Shown: positions 1 through 8,955, counted from the stretch's first letter. The stretch is DNA of 64,000 nucleotides from Berkiella sp964496435 (GCA_964496435.1 CAZBZP010000008.1:1-64000); one strand, 5' to 3'. Numbers and translations: made by a program. Notes: generated by a model not told the origin, from the sequence alone.

Positions 1-59
1 AACCCACCGCCTCGCTAACGCTCGTGGGTGGGCTACTACATTGCACCGCTGACGCGGTT
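1..59. repeat. 59-bp direct repeat, copy 1
   Basis: Copy 1 of a 59-base unit that recurs at 110-168, with differences only at two adjacent positions (tt against gg after the shared ctactaca). The unit contains an imperfect palindrome, cccacc...gtgggtggg around a ctcgctaacgctcg centre, followed by a second small palindromic block (ccgctgacgcgg). This resembles a REP-type intergenic element. The repeat may extend upstream of the window, which begins inside or at its edge. Confidence 0.8.
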
Positions 60-109
60 GTCGATGAAGATTGATTTTATTATTTATACATTTATGATTC
101 CCCACAACC

Positions 110-168
110 AACCCACCGCCTCGCTAACGCTCGTGGGTGGGCTACTACAGGGCACCGCTGACGCGGTT
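110..168. repeat. 59-bp direct repeat, copy 2, abutting a stop codon
   Basis: Second copy of the 59-base unit, 109 bases from copy 1. Its last two bases overlap the stop codon of the minus-strand PilZ gene (TAA on the minus strand at 169-167), so it sits exactly at the 3' end of the pomA-pomB-pilZ operon. It could act as a 3' transcript stabiliser or weak terminator. That role is inferred from position and palindromic structure; no U-run is present. Confidence 0.8.
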
Positions 169-766
169 ATTTAACTTTTTGCCGCCTATTTTGTAGGCCT
201 GCGATTTCTTTTTGCATAATATGCGTAATTAAGCGCTCTCTGTCTTCCTCTCTTATCGCACTAAAGTCCACATTGACACGATAAGGCTTATCTTTGTCAT
301 GGGCTTCTTTTATGCTTTTTTCACAATTAATAACTGTGCCATAACACATAATATAAATATTCTCTGGTACGAGCACTAATTCAATTTGCAGATCAGCCCC
401 TTTTTTAATTTGTTTTTCAGCCATAAATGCCATACCACAAGCACTGATGTTCACCGCTTGTGGAGATTCATCTAATATTGAATACTGCTGTGCTTTCATT
501 AAAGGGCCTTTTGAAAGCAAATTCACTTTTCTGTTTATCAGCCGAAGTGCTTGTGCAATTTGCGGTGTACGTGGTTCAATGATTTCAATTAAGGCACCAA
601 TGTCTGCTTCCAGCATTAGATACATTCTGGTGGGATCAGGAAAGCTTTGCTCCCCTTGGGAAAATTGTTTGGTGCGCTTTTCAAATTCTGCTTTCTCTAG
701 CTCACACCAAGCTAAAATCATTTCATCATCAACGCGAAAATAGCGCCTTCTTTCCGTAGCTTTCAT
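167..766 (-). CDS. PilZ-domain protein (putative c-di-GMP-responsive motility protein)
   Basis: Predicted 199-residue soluble protein. The N-terminus carries RRRYFRVDDEM, which resembles the RxxxR region of PilZ/YcgR proteins. The C-terminal half (about residues 95-180: NISACGMAF, then a beta-rich stretch to VNVDFS) looks like the PilZ barrel, with NISACGM standing in for the usual D/NxSxxG. It lies 14 bases downstream of pomB on the same strand, as the last gene of a stator operon, so a role as a c-di-GMP-dependent brake or modulator of the flagellar stator is a reasonable inference. No membrane segment or signal peptide is seen. The family call rests on two motifs only. Confidence 0.7.
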   Translation of the reverse strand: MKATERRRYFRVDDEMILAWCELEKAEFEKRTKQFSQGEQSFPDPTRMYLMLEADIGALIEIIEPRTPQIAQALRLINRKVNLLSKGPLMKAQQYSILDESPQAVNISACGMAFMAEKQIKKGADLQIELVLVPENIYIMCYGTVINCEKSIKEAHDKDKPYRVNVDFSAIREEDRERLITHIMQKEIAGLQNRRQKVK

Positions 767-780
767 GTTTGCTCCCTTTG

Positions 781-1830
781 CTATTCTTTCCCAGTCTTTT
801 GATTCTGTGTTTTGACTTGTGGTTGTTTAGTGTTATCCGTTTGCTCTTTCTTTTGCTGTGATTTAGTTTTTAACCCAGCAGGTGGATTAACAACAATTTC
901 TCTTGGTGGTTCTTTAATTTGATTTCTCAAATAGGCGGGTACCACTTCTGGTGCCTCGCGCACACGTGGATCATCCTCTTGCACAATACTGATTTCAACA
1001 CGACGATTTTTTTTGCGATTTTCTTCACTGTCATTTGGCACCAAGGGTTCAGTGTCCGCAGCACCTGTCACCACAATTCTATTCTTATCAACCCCTCTGT
1101 CTTCTAAATAGTCTGCAACGGTGACGGCGCGTGATGCCGACAAAGCGAGATTTGAGCGATATAGCGGGGAAGCGATGGGCTTATCATCTGTGTGCCCAGT
1201 GATGGTGATTTGCCCTGGAATTTCATTTAATAAATAAGCAACTTTATTGAGCATTGGGAAAAATGCAGGATGTATGGAATCATCGCCTGGTGCAAAAGAA
1301 CCTTGATCTAAAATGCGAATAATAACACGCTGGTTTTTAGTAATAATCTTAATTTTGCCATCTTTAATTTCGCTGGAGAGCGCCTTGGCAATTTTTTCGG
1401 CCATGGCCAACGCTTTAGCGCCACGATAATCAGCATTACCCGCCCCCATACCCAGTTCTTCTTCCAGTTTTTTCTTATGATCGGGGTGATCTTTGAGATC
1501 AAACTCAAGTGTTTGCTCTGCATCATCTACAGTAGATTGTTTGACTTCATTAATGGCGGTAGGTTTTGGTTTACCAGGGCTGAATTCCCTGGCGACAATG
1601 CTGGTTCCCTTGGGCATTTGATAAGCAACAATATCTCTTTGCACACCAAAGGCTTGCTCTAGTGATCCCCCTACTTCTTTAAATTTTGCTTGGTCTTGTT
1701 CTGAGAATGACAATAATAAAACGAAAAAGCTCATGAGCAATGACATCATGTCCGCGAATGTAACAACCCAGCCTTCGCCGGCTTTCTTACTTTCGGGGAC
1801 TTCATCTTCATCGTCACTATGCTGCGTCAT
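781..1830 (-). CDS. pomB: Flagellar stator protein PomB/MotB
   Basis: 349 residues. A single N-terminal membrane helix (about 23-42, TFADMMSLLMSFFVLLLSF) contains the ion-binding aspartate D27. It is followed by a plug/linker region (AFGVQRDIVAY, PKGTSIVAREFSPGKP) and a C-terminal OmpA-like peptidoglycan-binding domain (about 180-290: TGHTDDKP, RSNLALSASRAV, NRRVEISI). The linker matches my recollection of Vibrio PomB much better than E. coli MotB, which suggests Na+ coupling; the ion is inferred. The start overlaps the pomA stop by 14 bases, so the two are translationally coupled. The C-terminal tail is a long Lys/Gln-rich extension. The partner is PomA, in the inner membrane around the flagellar motor. 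Confidence 0.92.
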   Translation of the reverse strand: MTQHSDDEDEVPESKKAGEGWVVTFADMMSLLMSFFVLLLSFSEQDQAKFKEVGGSLEQAFGVQRDIVAYQMPKGTSIVAREFSPGKPKPTAINEVKQSTVDDAEQTLEFDLKDHPDHKKKLEEELGMGAGNADYRGAKALAMAEKIAKALSSEIKDGKIKIITKNQRVIIRILDQGSFAPGDDSIHPAFFPMLNKVAYLLNEIPGQITITGHTDDKPIASPLYRSNLALSASRAVTVADYLEDRGVDKNRIVVTGAADTEPLVPNDSEENRKKNRRVEISIVQEDDPRVREAPEVVPAYLRNQIKEPPREIVVNPPAGLKTKSQQKKEQTDNTKQPQVKTQNQKTGKE

Positions 1831-2587
1831 TGATTGAGCTTCCTCGTTTACTGCGAGGGAGATAATTTTTCAGTGCTTCTTCAATAACGCGTGGATTTTG
1901 ACCTACTTGGATCCCCAATAAGGCATCAATGACCAAGGATTTAGAAAGGCGCTCTTCGTTAGAGCGTAACTCTAACTTTTCAGCAATTGGAATACAAAGC
2001 ATGTTCGCTAAAACGGCACCATAGAAGGTCGCTAACAAGGCTATCGCCATCGCAGGACCAATTGCCTTTGGATCGGCCATGTTTGACATCATGAGTACTA
2101 ATCCCATGAGCGTACCAATCATCCCCATCGCCGGACCTGCTTCTGCAATGGCTTTAAAAACTTTTTGCCCCCACATATGGCGCTCGACAGTTAAATTCAT
2201 CTCTTTGGTTAAGATCTTTTTCATGACTTCAGGTTCATGGCCATCAATAAGCAACTGAATGCCTTTTTTCATAAAATCGTCTTGGATTTCGATACCTTCC
2301 AAAGAGAGTAAACCGCCTTTTCTGGCAGCATCAGCGATGCGGACCGCTTCTTCAATAATTTTCTCATGGCTGTATTTTTTAAAGAAAAAAGCGCGCCCGG
2401 CCACTTTAAAGGCACCAAAGAATTTATTAAAACCGAATTTCATGATGGTAGCCGCAGCACTGCCACCAAACACCACGATAACAGGGTGCATGCTCATAAA
2501 GGTTTTTATGCTGCCGCCGTCCCCTGCTATGGAGAGGTAAAGAACAACCAAACAGCCAATTAAGCCTGCGAGGGTGCTTAAATCCAT
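1817..2587 (-). CDS. pomA: Flagellar stator protein PomA/MotA
   Basis: 256 residues with four membrane segments: about 5-22, 34-52, then 150-170 (GPAMGMIGTLMGLVLMM) and 180-200 (AIGPAMAIALLATFYGAVLANML). A cytoplasmic loop between helices 2 and 3 carries DAARKGGLLSLE, a hallmark of MotA/PomA. With PomB it forms the ion channel that drives flagellar rotation. An AGGGGA-type ribosome-binding site precedes the ATG. The gene is divergent from xseB-ispA-dxs, the same arrangement that I recall for pomAB in Vibrio, which supports the PomA assignment over H+-type MotA. The presence of a stator implies a flagellated stage, although no other flagellar gene is in this window. Confidence 0.93.
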   Translation of the reverse strand: MDLSTLAGLIGCLVVLYLSIAGDGGSIKTFMSMHPVIVVFGGSAAATIMKFGFNKFFGAFKVAGRAFFFKKYSHEKIIEEAVRIADAARKGGLLSLEGIEIQDDFMKKGIQLLIDGHEPEVMKKILTKEMNLTVERHMWGQKVFKAIAEAGPAMGMIGTLMGLVLMMSNMADPKAIGPAMAIALLATFYGAVLANMLCIPIAEKLELRSNEERLSKSLVIDALLGIQVGQNPRVIEEALKNYLPRSKRGSSINDAA

Positions 2588-2786
2588 TTATTCCCCTACT
2601 GTTTATCCATATAGCCGCAAAATGAAAATACGCCTAGCTATTTATGATTTTAGCTCCATATACACAAGTGTGCTTACTAAGATAAGTAAACAGGCTTATA
2701 AAATATCTCTCCTAAAAGAATAAGTTAACTTGACCATGAGGGAGCTCTAGGATAACTTTTTGGTTTTCTTATAAATATTAAATCCA

Positions 2787-3026
2787 GTGGCTAACAAAAA
2801 ATCAGAATCACAAGCCCCCGACTTTGAAGGGGCCCTTAAAAAGCTCGATACCCTCGTTGAAAAAATGGAGGGAGGGGAGTTAACCCTAGAGCAAGCCCTA
2901 AAACACTTTGAAGAAGGTGTGACCCTGGCACGCCAATGCCAACAGGCATTGCGCCAAGCTGAATTACGTGTTCAAGAGCTGATGCAAGAGGACAATCCCC
3001 CTACGGGCTCAGCAAGCAAAGAGTAA
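2787..3026 (+). CDS. xseB: Exodeoxyribonuclease VII small subunit
   Basis: 79 residues, the usual size of XseB. The core FEGALKKLDTLVEKMEGGEL followed by TLEQALKHFEEGVTLARQCQ is the family signature, a two-helix hairpin that coats the XseA large subunit in the cytoplasm. The start is GTG (valine codon read as Met); no in-frame ATG fits the conserved N-terminus. It is the first gene of xseB-ispA-dxs-folE2, 15 bases before ispA. A weak promoter-like pair, ttgacc at 2730 and gataac at 2751, lies upstream with a short 15-base spacer. Confidence 0.93.
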   Translation: MANKKSESQAPDFEGALKKLDTLVEKMEGGELTLEQALKHFEEGVTLARQCQQALRQAELRVQELMQEDNPPTGSASKE

Positions 3027-3041
3027 GCCTGAGGAGCTGCC

Positions 3042-3929
3042 ATGTCATTTCATGTCCAACTTCAGCGTTGCCAATCAGAGATCCCTGTCTTATTGCAACG
3101 TTTTCTTCCCCCAAAGGATCGTGATGCTTTGGCTCAAGCGATGCATTATGCCTGCTTGAACGGGGGCAAACGCTTAAGGCCTTTTCTTGCTTATGCGACA
3201 GCAGATCTTTTTGGGACCCCCACATCGATGGTGGATCCCCTTGCCATAGCCCTGGAGCTTATACATTGTTATTCGCTTATCCATGATGATTTACCTGCCA
3301 TGGATAACGATGATTTGCGCCGTGGCAAACCAACCTGTCATAAGGTCTTTGGTGAAGCAACGGCGATACTAGCGGGGGACGCCCTGCTCACATTAGCCTT
3401 TGAAGTTTTATCCCAGCCTGAACACTTCCCAGGCCTAGAAAAGTCAGCTGTATTAAATATAATTCGGGTCTTAGCCAAGGCCGCTGGCCCTGATGGCATG
3501 GTAAAAGGACAAGGATTGGATCTTGCTGCTGAGGGCAAAACCCTCTCTTTAGATAATTTAATTCAAATGCATCGCGCAAAGACTGGGGCTCTGATAGCAG
3601 CCAGTGTACAATGTGGCGCTTTAACGAGCCCTAACGCCCAAGAAATGGATTTAGTTGAATTACAAAATTATTCTGAGGCAATTGGGCTTTGTTTTCAAAT
3701 TCAAGATGACATTTTAGATGCACAGGGAAGCAGTGAAATCTTAGGTAAAAGAACTGGGCAAGATGTGAAACAACAAAAATGTACTTTTGTCACCCTACTT
3801 GGTATTGAAGAGGCTAAAATGCATGCTTTGCAATGGCATCAACAAGCACACATGAGTCTTACACGCTTTGCTGATAAAGCCGTTGTATTACGCTCTCTTG
3901 CCACCTATATTCTTGAGCGCACAACTTAA
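3042..3929 (+). CDS. ispA: Farnesyl diphosphate synthase (geranyltranstransferase)
   Basis: 295 residues. It condenses isopentenyl diphosphate with dimethylallyl and geranyl diphosphate to give farnesyl diphosphate for quinone and undecaprenyl carriers. The first aspartate-rich motif is HDDLPAMDNDD (about 81-91), with the two-residue insertion typical of bacterial FPPS. The second is QDDILD (about 221-226). GGKRLRPFL near residue 41 binds the diphosphate. The stop overlaps the dxs start (TAATG), and xseB is 15 bases upstream, so expression is in one operon with the DXP-pathway enzyme that supplies its substrate. Confidence 0.95.
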   Translation: MSFHVQLQRCQSEIPVLLQRFLPPKDRDALAQAMHYACLNGGKRLRPFLAYATADLFGTPTSMVDPLAIALELIHCYSLIHDDLPAMDNDDLRRGKPTCHKVFGEATAILAGDALLTLAFEVLSQPEHFPGLEKSAVLNIIRVLAKAAGPDGMVKGQGLDLAAEGKTLSLDNLIQMHRAKTGALIAASVQCGALTSPNAQEMDLVELQNYSEAIGLCFQIQDDILDAQGSSEILGKRTGQDVKQQKCTFVTLLGIEEAKMHALQWHQQAHMSLTRFADKAVVLRSLATYILERTT

Positions 3930-5818
3930 TGAGCATCATTGAACAAATACAGTCCCCAGAAGATTTACGCAAACTAAGCACCTCGCAGTTGCCAGATGTT
4001 GCCAGCAGCATGCGACAATTTATGCTTGAGACCTTGAACCAAGCTGGCGGTCATTTAGGCGCAGGTTTAGGTGCTGTTGAACTCGCAATTGCCTTACATT
4101 ATGTTTTTAACACGCCAGCAGATCGCCTCATTTGGGATGTGGGGCATCAAGCCTACCCGCATAAAATATTAACGGGCAGACGTGACCAATTGCATACCAT
4201 CCGTCAAAAGAACGGTCTTGCACCTTTTCCCCGACGCGAAGAAAGCCCCTATGATGCCTTTGGTGTTGGTCATTCCAGCACCTCTATCAGCGCCGGACTT
4301 GGCATGAGCTTAGCGCTAAAACAACGCGGCCTTTCTCAAAAAGTGATTTCGGTTATAGGCGATGGTGCCATGAGCGCAGGAATGGCCTTTGAAGCCTTAA
4401 ATCATGCAGGGGATCTCAAAGCAGATTTATTAGTGGTTCTCAATGACAATGATATGTCGATTTCAGGTAATGTAGGCGCTTTATCCAATTATTTTGCCCG
4501 CATTCTTTCAAGCAAACTATACACCTCGATGCGCAAAAGTGGCAAAGATGTTTTAAAACGTATACCTCCCGTGTGGGAATTTGCCAGAAGAACCGAAGAA
4601 CATCTTAAAGGGATGATTGTCCCTGGTACCTTATTTGAAGAAATGGGCTTTAATTATATCGGCCCTATCGATGGCCATGATTTACCTAATTTAGTAAAGA
4701 CCTTTCAAAATGTGAAGGATCTCAAAGGACCACAACTGGTTCATGCTATTACGCACAAAGGTAAAGGCTATGCGCCAGCTGAGGCTGATCCCATTAAATA
4801 CCACGGCGTCAACAAAGGTTTTTATCAACCCAGTGCGGTTGCTGCAAAGGCAAGTGATTCGCCAAAGATGGCAACCTACTCAGAAATTTTCGGTGATTGG
4901 TTATGTGAAACAGCCAAAATAGAACCACGCTTGGTTGCTATTACGCCCGCCATGTGTGAAGGTTCGGGCCTGGTGCGTTTTTCAAAAGAATATCCAACAC
5001 GCTATTATGATGTTGCGATTGCTGAACAACACAGTGTCACTTTGGCAGCAGGCCTTGCTTGTGAAAATTTAAAGCCCGTTGTTGCGATTTATTCTACTTT
5101 TTTACAGCGTGCTTATGATCAATTAATCCATGATGTTGCACTTCAAGAATTGCCTGTCCTGTTTGCCATTGATAGAGCAGGATTAGTTGGTGGTGATGGT
5201 CCAACACATAATGGTGCTTTTGATTTAAGCTATTTGCGCGCCATACCCAATATGATTGTCATGGCACCTTCAGACGCCAATGAATGTCGCAACATGTTAA
5301 CAACCGGATTAACCGTCGATGGTCCTGCCGCTGTGCGTTATCCACGCGGACAAGGTCCCTTGGTTGAACTAGATAAAGAATCTAAAGTTTTACCAATCGG
5401 TAAAGCCCAGCTGAAACGCCAAGGCCAGGAAATTGCTCTTTTAAGTTTTGGCTCCATGCTATCCAATGCGATGAAAGTTGCAGAGCACTTAAACGCCACA
5501 GTGGTTGATATGCGCTTTGTAAAGCCGCTGGATGAAGACATGATCATTGAAATGGCAAAAAGTCATGCCTTTATTGTTACCTTAGAAGAAAATGCGATTA
5601 TGGGCGGCGCAGGTGAAGGCGTTAATGCGTGTTTATTAGCACATAATTACCATCCTCAGGTCCTCAATATTGGGATCCCTGATTATTTTGTTGAACATGC
5701 ACTACCAGATGAAATGTTAGAAAGCTGTGGTTTAAGTGCGCAAGCCATTTTAGCTAGCATTGAAGAAAAAGTCAGAAACCACTCTTGTAATAGTAAGGTT
5801 TCTTCAGTACAGTCGTGA
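3929..5818 (+). CDS. dxs: 1-deoxy-D-xylulose-5-phosphate synthase
   Basis: 629 residues, full length. A thiamine-diphosphate enzyme that joins pyruvate and glyceraldehyde-3-phosphate, the first step of the non-mevalonate isoprenoid pathway. Seen in order: DVGHQAYPHKILTGR and GVGHSSTSISAGLGM; the TPP/Mg motif GDGAMSAGMAFEALNHAG...NDNDMSISGNVGAL; the central pyrimidine-binding domain with AIAEQHSVTLAAGLA; DRAGLVGGDGPTHNG; and the C-terminal transketolase domain. The start overlaps the ispA stop. It supports the call that this organism makes isoprenoids by the MEP route. Confidence 0.97.
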   Translation: MSIIEQIQSPEDLRKLSTSQLPDVASSMRQFMLETLNQAGGHLGAGLGAVELAIALHYVFNTPADRLIWDVGHQAYPHKILTGRRDQLHTIRQKNGLAPFPRREESPYDAFGVGHSSTSISAGLGMSLALKQRGLSQKVISVIGDGAMSAGMAFEALNHAGDLKADLLVVLNDNDMSISGNVGALSNYFARILSSKLYTSMRKSGKDVLKRIPPVWEFARRTEEHLKGMIVPGTLFEEMGFNYIGPIDGHDLPNLVKTFQNVKDLKGPQLVHAITHKGKGYAPAEADPIKYHGVNKGFYQPSAVAAKASDSPKMATYSEIFGDWLCETAKIEPRLVAITPAMCEGSGLVRFSKEYPTRYYDVAIAEQHSVTLAAGLACENLKPVVAIYSTFLQRAYDQLIHDVALQELPVLFAIDRAGLVGGDGPTHNGAFDLSYLRAIPNMIVMAPSDANECRNMLTTGLTVDGPAAVRYPRGQGPLVELDKESKVLPIGKAQLKRQGQEIALLSFGSMLSNAMKVAEHLNATVVDMRFVKPLDEDMIIEMAKSHAFIVTLEENAIMGGAGEGVNACLLAHNYHPQVLNIGIPDYFVEHALPDEMLESCGLSAQAILASIEEKVRNHSCNSKVSSVQS

Positions 5819-5840
5819 GAAGAGTAAAAGGGTTAGAGAT

Positions 5841-6704
5841 ATGATTACAGAGCCGGTCGTTGATATTCAAAGCAGCCCAGATTGGCGCAATTTGCCGGTC
5901 AATCGTGTAGGGATCCGAAATCTACGCCACCCCATGGTGTTTGAAGATTTTACACCTTCTCGTGGATTAACACGCCAAAATGTCGTTGCACGTTTTGATA
6001 TGTTGGTGAATTTACCCAAAGAAGTAAAAGGCACCCATATGTCACGTTTCGTTGAATTACTCAACGAAGAAGAAACGGTGCTCAGCGTTGCTACAATACC
6101 CCATTGGCTAGAAACCATGGTCACACGCCTGGGTGCTGATTATGGCTTCTTAGAAGTAAAATTCCCTTATTTTGTTAAAAAGTTTGCCCCTGTTTCACAA
6201 GCAAGCAGTTTAATGGATTACGATATCAACATCCGCGGTATCTTAGAAAATGGTGAATATCACACCTTTGTAACGGTGGTCGTGCCTGTCACCAGCTTAT
6301 GTCCTTGTTCAAAGGAAATTGCTGATTATGGCGCACACAATCAACGCTCTCATGTCACCGTCACCGTCAGAGCGACCCCTACCCTTTCGCTAATTGAAAT
6401 TATTCAATTGGTAGAAAGTAAAGCTTCTTGTGAACTTTATGGCATTTTAAAACGTTCTGATGAAAAAACCGTTACTGAACGTGCTTATGATAACCCTAAA
6501 TTTGTTGAAGATATGGTAAGAGATGTTGCAACAAGCATTGAACAACTCGAATCCGTGTTGGGCTATAAAATAAGCTCTGAGAACTTTGAATCCATTCATA
6601 ATCATTCTGCCTTTGCAGAAATTGATAGAATGTGGGTCACGCAAGAAGTAAAGGCGAAAAGTGCAATTGAACTGATTGCCAAAGAATACGCCCAGAGTAT
6701 ATAA
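5841..6704 (+). CDS. folE2: GTP cyclohydrolase FolE2 (type IB)
   Basis: 287 residues from the ATG at 5841. A longer in-frame ORF begins inside dxs at 5760, but the conserved sequence starts near MITEPVVDIQ. FolE2 converts GTP to 7,8-dihydroneopterin triphosphate for folate and queuosine. The signature SLCPCSKEIADYGAHNQRS (about 180-198) carries the catalytic cysteine and the metal ligands; the GTP-cyclohydrolase fold follows to the C-terminus. Type IB enzymes can use Mn2+ and often serve in zinc-poor conditions (family knowledge). It lies 22 bases after dxs and ends just before a strong terminator, so it is the last gene of the xseB operon. Confidence 0.93.
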   Translation: MITEPVVDIQSSPDWRNLPVNRVGIRNLRHPMVFEDFTPSRGLTRQNVVARFDMLVNLPKEVKGTHMSRFVELLNEEETVLSVATIPHWLETMVTRLGADYGFLEVKFPYFVKKFAPVSQASSLMDYDINIRGILENGEYHTFVTVVVPVTSLCPCSKEIADYGAHNQRSHVTVTVRATPTLSLIEIIQLVESKASCELYGILKRSDEKTVTERAYDNPKFVEDMVRDVATSIEQLESVLGYKISSENFESIHNHSAFAEIDRMWVTQEVKAKSAIELIAKEYAQSI

Positions 6705-6725
6705 ACAAACAGGATGCATACAAAC

Positions 6726-6755
6726 AAAACCGCAGGCCAAACCCTGCGGTTTTTC
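6726..6755 (+). terminator. Rho-independent terminator after folE2
   Basis: Stem aaaaccgcagg / cctgcggtttt with a short loop, followed by tttttcttctt. It closes the xseB-ispA-dxs-folE2 operon. Confidence 0.85.
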
Positions 6756-6787
6756 TTCTTCTAGCCATTTGATCTATAATCTCCAAG

Positions 6788-8008
6788 ATGGCAACAATCA
6801 ATATTCCCTATGAAAGTAATGCCCTAAAGCAAACCCACCCTTCACATTTATATGCGTTGGCCAAAGCACTTGGACTCGCTCCTACCCTACCTGAAAATGC
6901 ACGTGTATTAGAAATTGCCTGTGCCAGTGGCGGTAATCTTATTCCCATGGCATTTTATTACCCACAAGCGTATTTTCTCGGGATAGATATTGCACAAAAC
7001 GAAATAGCGCTTGCCAAAACCATGTGTGAAGAATTAGCACTGAGCAATATTCAATTTAAAGCACAAAATATTCTTGAGTATAATGAAAATGATAAATTTG
7101 ATTATATTATTTGCCATGGCTTATTTTCTTGGGTCGAAGAAGAACTAAGAGAAAAAACACTGCGCATCTGCCAACAAGCCTTAAGTGAAAATGGGATTGC
7201 TTATATCAGCTATAACACCTATCCTGGCTGGAATGTGGGGAACGCCCTGCGAGATATGATGTTATATGCTGCAAAAGAAAAGCAAAGCGTGCAGGATAAA
7301 TTAGCGCAGGTTCATGCTTTACTTCACACTTTATCGCATTCACTCTCTAATGCAACGCCTTATGAATCCTTACTGAAAGAAGAAGTGAATGTGGTGCTAA
7401 GACACTCAGATGCACAGCTTTTGCATGAACATTTAAGTTCTTCTCATTACCCCTTTTATTTCTATCAATTTCATGAAAAAGCGCTTCAGTTTGACTTACA
7501 TTATGTATGCGATGCGACGTTTAATGAGTTTCAACAAAATGTCTTTGATGTGAAGCGCAGTCAATTGCTTGATCTGATGGAAAATCGACGCTTTAGAAGT
7601 AGTTTATTAAGCAAAAAGAAAACAACCCTGACGGCCTCAATGTCAGCAATCAATCAGGCATATTCAAGCTTATCTCCAAATATAAATTCGCTTCAAGTTG
7701 TACCGCACTTACCACTTGCAAGCCCTTTAGCAAGATACCAAGCAATCCATCAAGAGCATGTCACCAATCGCTTTCATGAAAACATATTGCTCAGCCCAAT
7801 TGCCCAAGCTTTGATGCCCTACTTAAATGGGCAACTTGATGCTCGAGAATTAACACAAATCGTTCTTAATTATATCGACGCAGGCGATCTTATTTTGCTT
7901 GATAATCAAGCCAATCAAATTCGCGACGATGAAGAAATGCGAAAAAAAGTCGCACAAATCTATCAGGAAACGATGCTATTATTATATTCCCGTCATTTGA
8001 TATCTTAG
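6788..8008 (+). CDS. Class I SAM-dependent methyltransferase with methyltransferase regulatory domain
   Basis: 406 residues. The N-terminal half is a Rossmann methyltransferase: motif I VLEIACASGGNLIPMAF (about 39-55), the acidic loop FLGIDIAQNEI, and motif IV-like DYIICHGLFSWV. The segment AYISYNTYPGWN is characteristic of the family that joins a methyltransferase to a C-terminal regulatory domain (MethyTransf_Reg), which here fills about residues 205-300. The substrate is unknown. It stands alone between the folE2 terminator and the msr fusion. Members I recall are common in Legionellales and cyanobacteria and include predicted protein methylases. Confidence 0.8.
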   Translation: MATINIPYESNALKQTHPSHLYALAKALGLAPTLPENARVLEIACASGGNLIPMAFYYPQAYFLGIDIAQNEIALAKTMCEELALSNIQFKAQNILEYNENDKFDYIICHGLFSWVEEELREKTLRICQQALSENGIAYISYNTYPGWNVGNALRDMMLYAAKEKQSVQDKLAQVHALLHTLSHSLSNATPYESLLKEEVNVVLRHSDAQLLHEHLSSSHYPFYFYQFHEKALQFDLHYVCDATFNEFQQNVFDVKRSQLLDLMENRRFRSSLLSKKKTTLTASMSAINQAYSSLSPNINSLQVVPHLPLASPLARYQAIHQEHVTNRFHENILLSPIAQALMPYLNGQLDARELTQIVLNYIDAGDLILLDNQANQIRDDEEMRKKVAQIYQETMLLLYSRHLIS

Positions 8009-8091
8009 CTTTTTGTTGATATTCACCTGTTATATATCTATTTTCCTTGAACCATTATAAAATAAAGAGAGTTAAGACAAGGAAAGCCGCC

Positions 8092-8955
8092 ATGACATTT
8101 AAAAGTGCAAGTTTAACCCCAACAGTATTACGCATTGTTCAGGATAAAGGGACAGAATATCCTTTTAGTGGCGAGTATGATGAAAGAGAAACACCAGGCA
8201 CGTATTTGTGCCGTCAATGCGGGCTTGCATTATTTCGCGCAACGAGTAAATTTCCTTCTGGCTGTGGCTGGCCAAGTTTTGATCAAAATATCGAAAATGC
8301 GGTTAAACAAGAAGCTGATAAAGACGGGAAAAGAACCGAAATTTTATGTGCACGCTGTAATGCGCACTTGGGCCATGTGTTTATAGGTGAGCGAATGACG
8401 CCCTTGAATACACGTCATTGCGTTAATTCACTAAGCCTAGACTTTGTTTCTGATCTTGAAGTACAAGACAGTCAAGAAATTATTCTGGGCGCAGGTTGCT
8501 TTTGGGGCGTTGAATATTGGTTTAAAAAATTACCAGGTATTTTAAAAGTGGAGGTTGGTTATAGTGGCGGACATACCCTTAACCCGACCTATGAAGATGT
8601 TTGCAACAAACACAGTGGACACTATGAAGTTGTGCGCGTGTTGTTCAACTCAAAAAAAATATCGCTTGAAAGAGTCCTTAAATTTTTCTTTGAAATTCAT
8701 GATTTCTCTCAAACCGATGGCCAAGGGCCGGATATTGGGGAACAATATTTAAGCGCTATTTTTGTCTATGATCAAACACAAGCAGATATAGCAAATCAAT
8801 TAATTACCTATCTTAAAAGCCAAGGCGAAGAAGTTGCCACAAAAGTATTACCCGTGCAAACCTTTTGGCTGGCTGAAGATTATCATCAGGCTTACTACGA
8901 TAAAACCCGAAAATTACCATATTGTCATACTTACGTGAAAAAGTTTGAAGATTAA
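8092..8955 (+). CDS. msrBA: Bifunctional peptide-methionine (R)/(S)-S-oxide reductase MsrB-MsrA
   Basis: 287 residues from the ATG at 8092, which has AAGGAAAG upstream; a TTG at 8047 would add 15 residues without a better site. The N-terminal MsrB domain has YPFSGEYDERETPGTYLC, two zinc-binding CxxC pairs (CRQC, CARC), and the catalytic RHCVNSLSLDF. The C-terminal MsrA domain starts at about residue 125 with GAGCFWGVEYWF, whose GCFWG cysteine is catalytic, then VGYSGGHTLNPTYEDVC and GQYLSAIF-like GEQYLSAIF. It repairs both epimers of oxidised methionine. The B-then-A order is the reverse of Neisseria PilB. No signal peptide, so it acts in the cytoplasm. Confidence 0.93.
   Translation: MTFKSASLTPTVLRIVQDKGTEYPFSGEYDERETPGTYLCRQCGLALFRATSKFPSGCGWPSFDQNIENAVKQEADKDGKRTEILCARCNAHLGHVFIGERMTPLNTRHCVNSLSLDFVSDLEVQDSQEIILGAGCFWGVEYWFKKLPGILKVEVGYSGGHTLNPTYEDVCNKHSGHYEVVRVLFNSKKISLERVLKFFFEIHDFSQTDGQGPDIGEQYLSAIFVYDQTQADIANQLITYLKSQGEEVATKVLPVQTFWLAEDYHQAYYDKTRKLPYCHTYVKKFED

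Noticed and set aside
1..168. CRISPR array
   Set aside because: Only two repeat units are visible and they are 59 bases long with a 50-base interval and no cas genes; the internal palindromes fit a REP-type element.
447..743. 98-residue ORF on the plus strand opposite the PilZ gene
   Set aside because: It is the complement of a better supported gene, without a ribosome-binding site or recognisable sequence.
2588..2786. Flagellar sigma-28 promoter for the stator operon
   Set aside because: taaa and gcg-type fragments occur on the minus strand, but the -10 element does not fit GCCGATAA.
5760..5840. Long N-terminal extension of folE2 overlapping dxs
   Set aside because: The extra 27 residues are basic and not conserved in the family as I know it; the FolE2 signature starts near the ATG at 5841.
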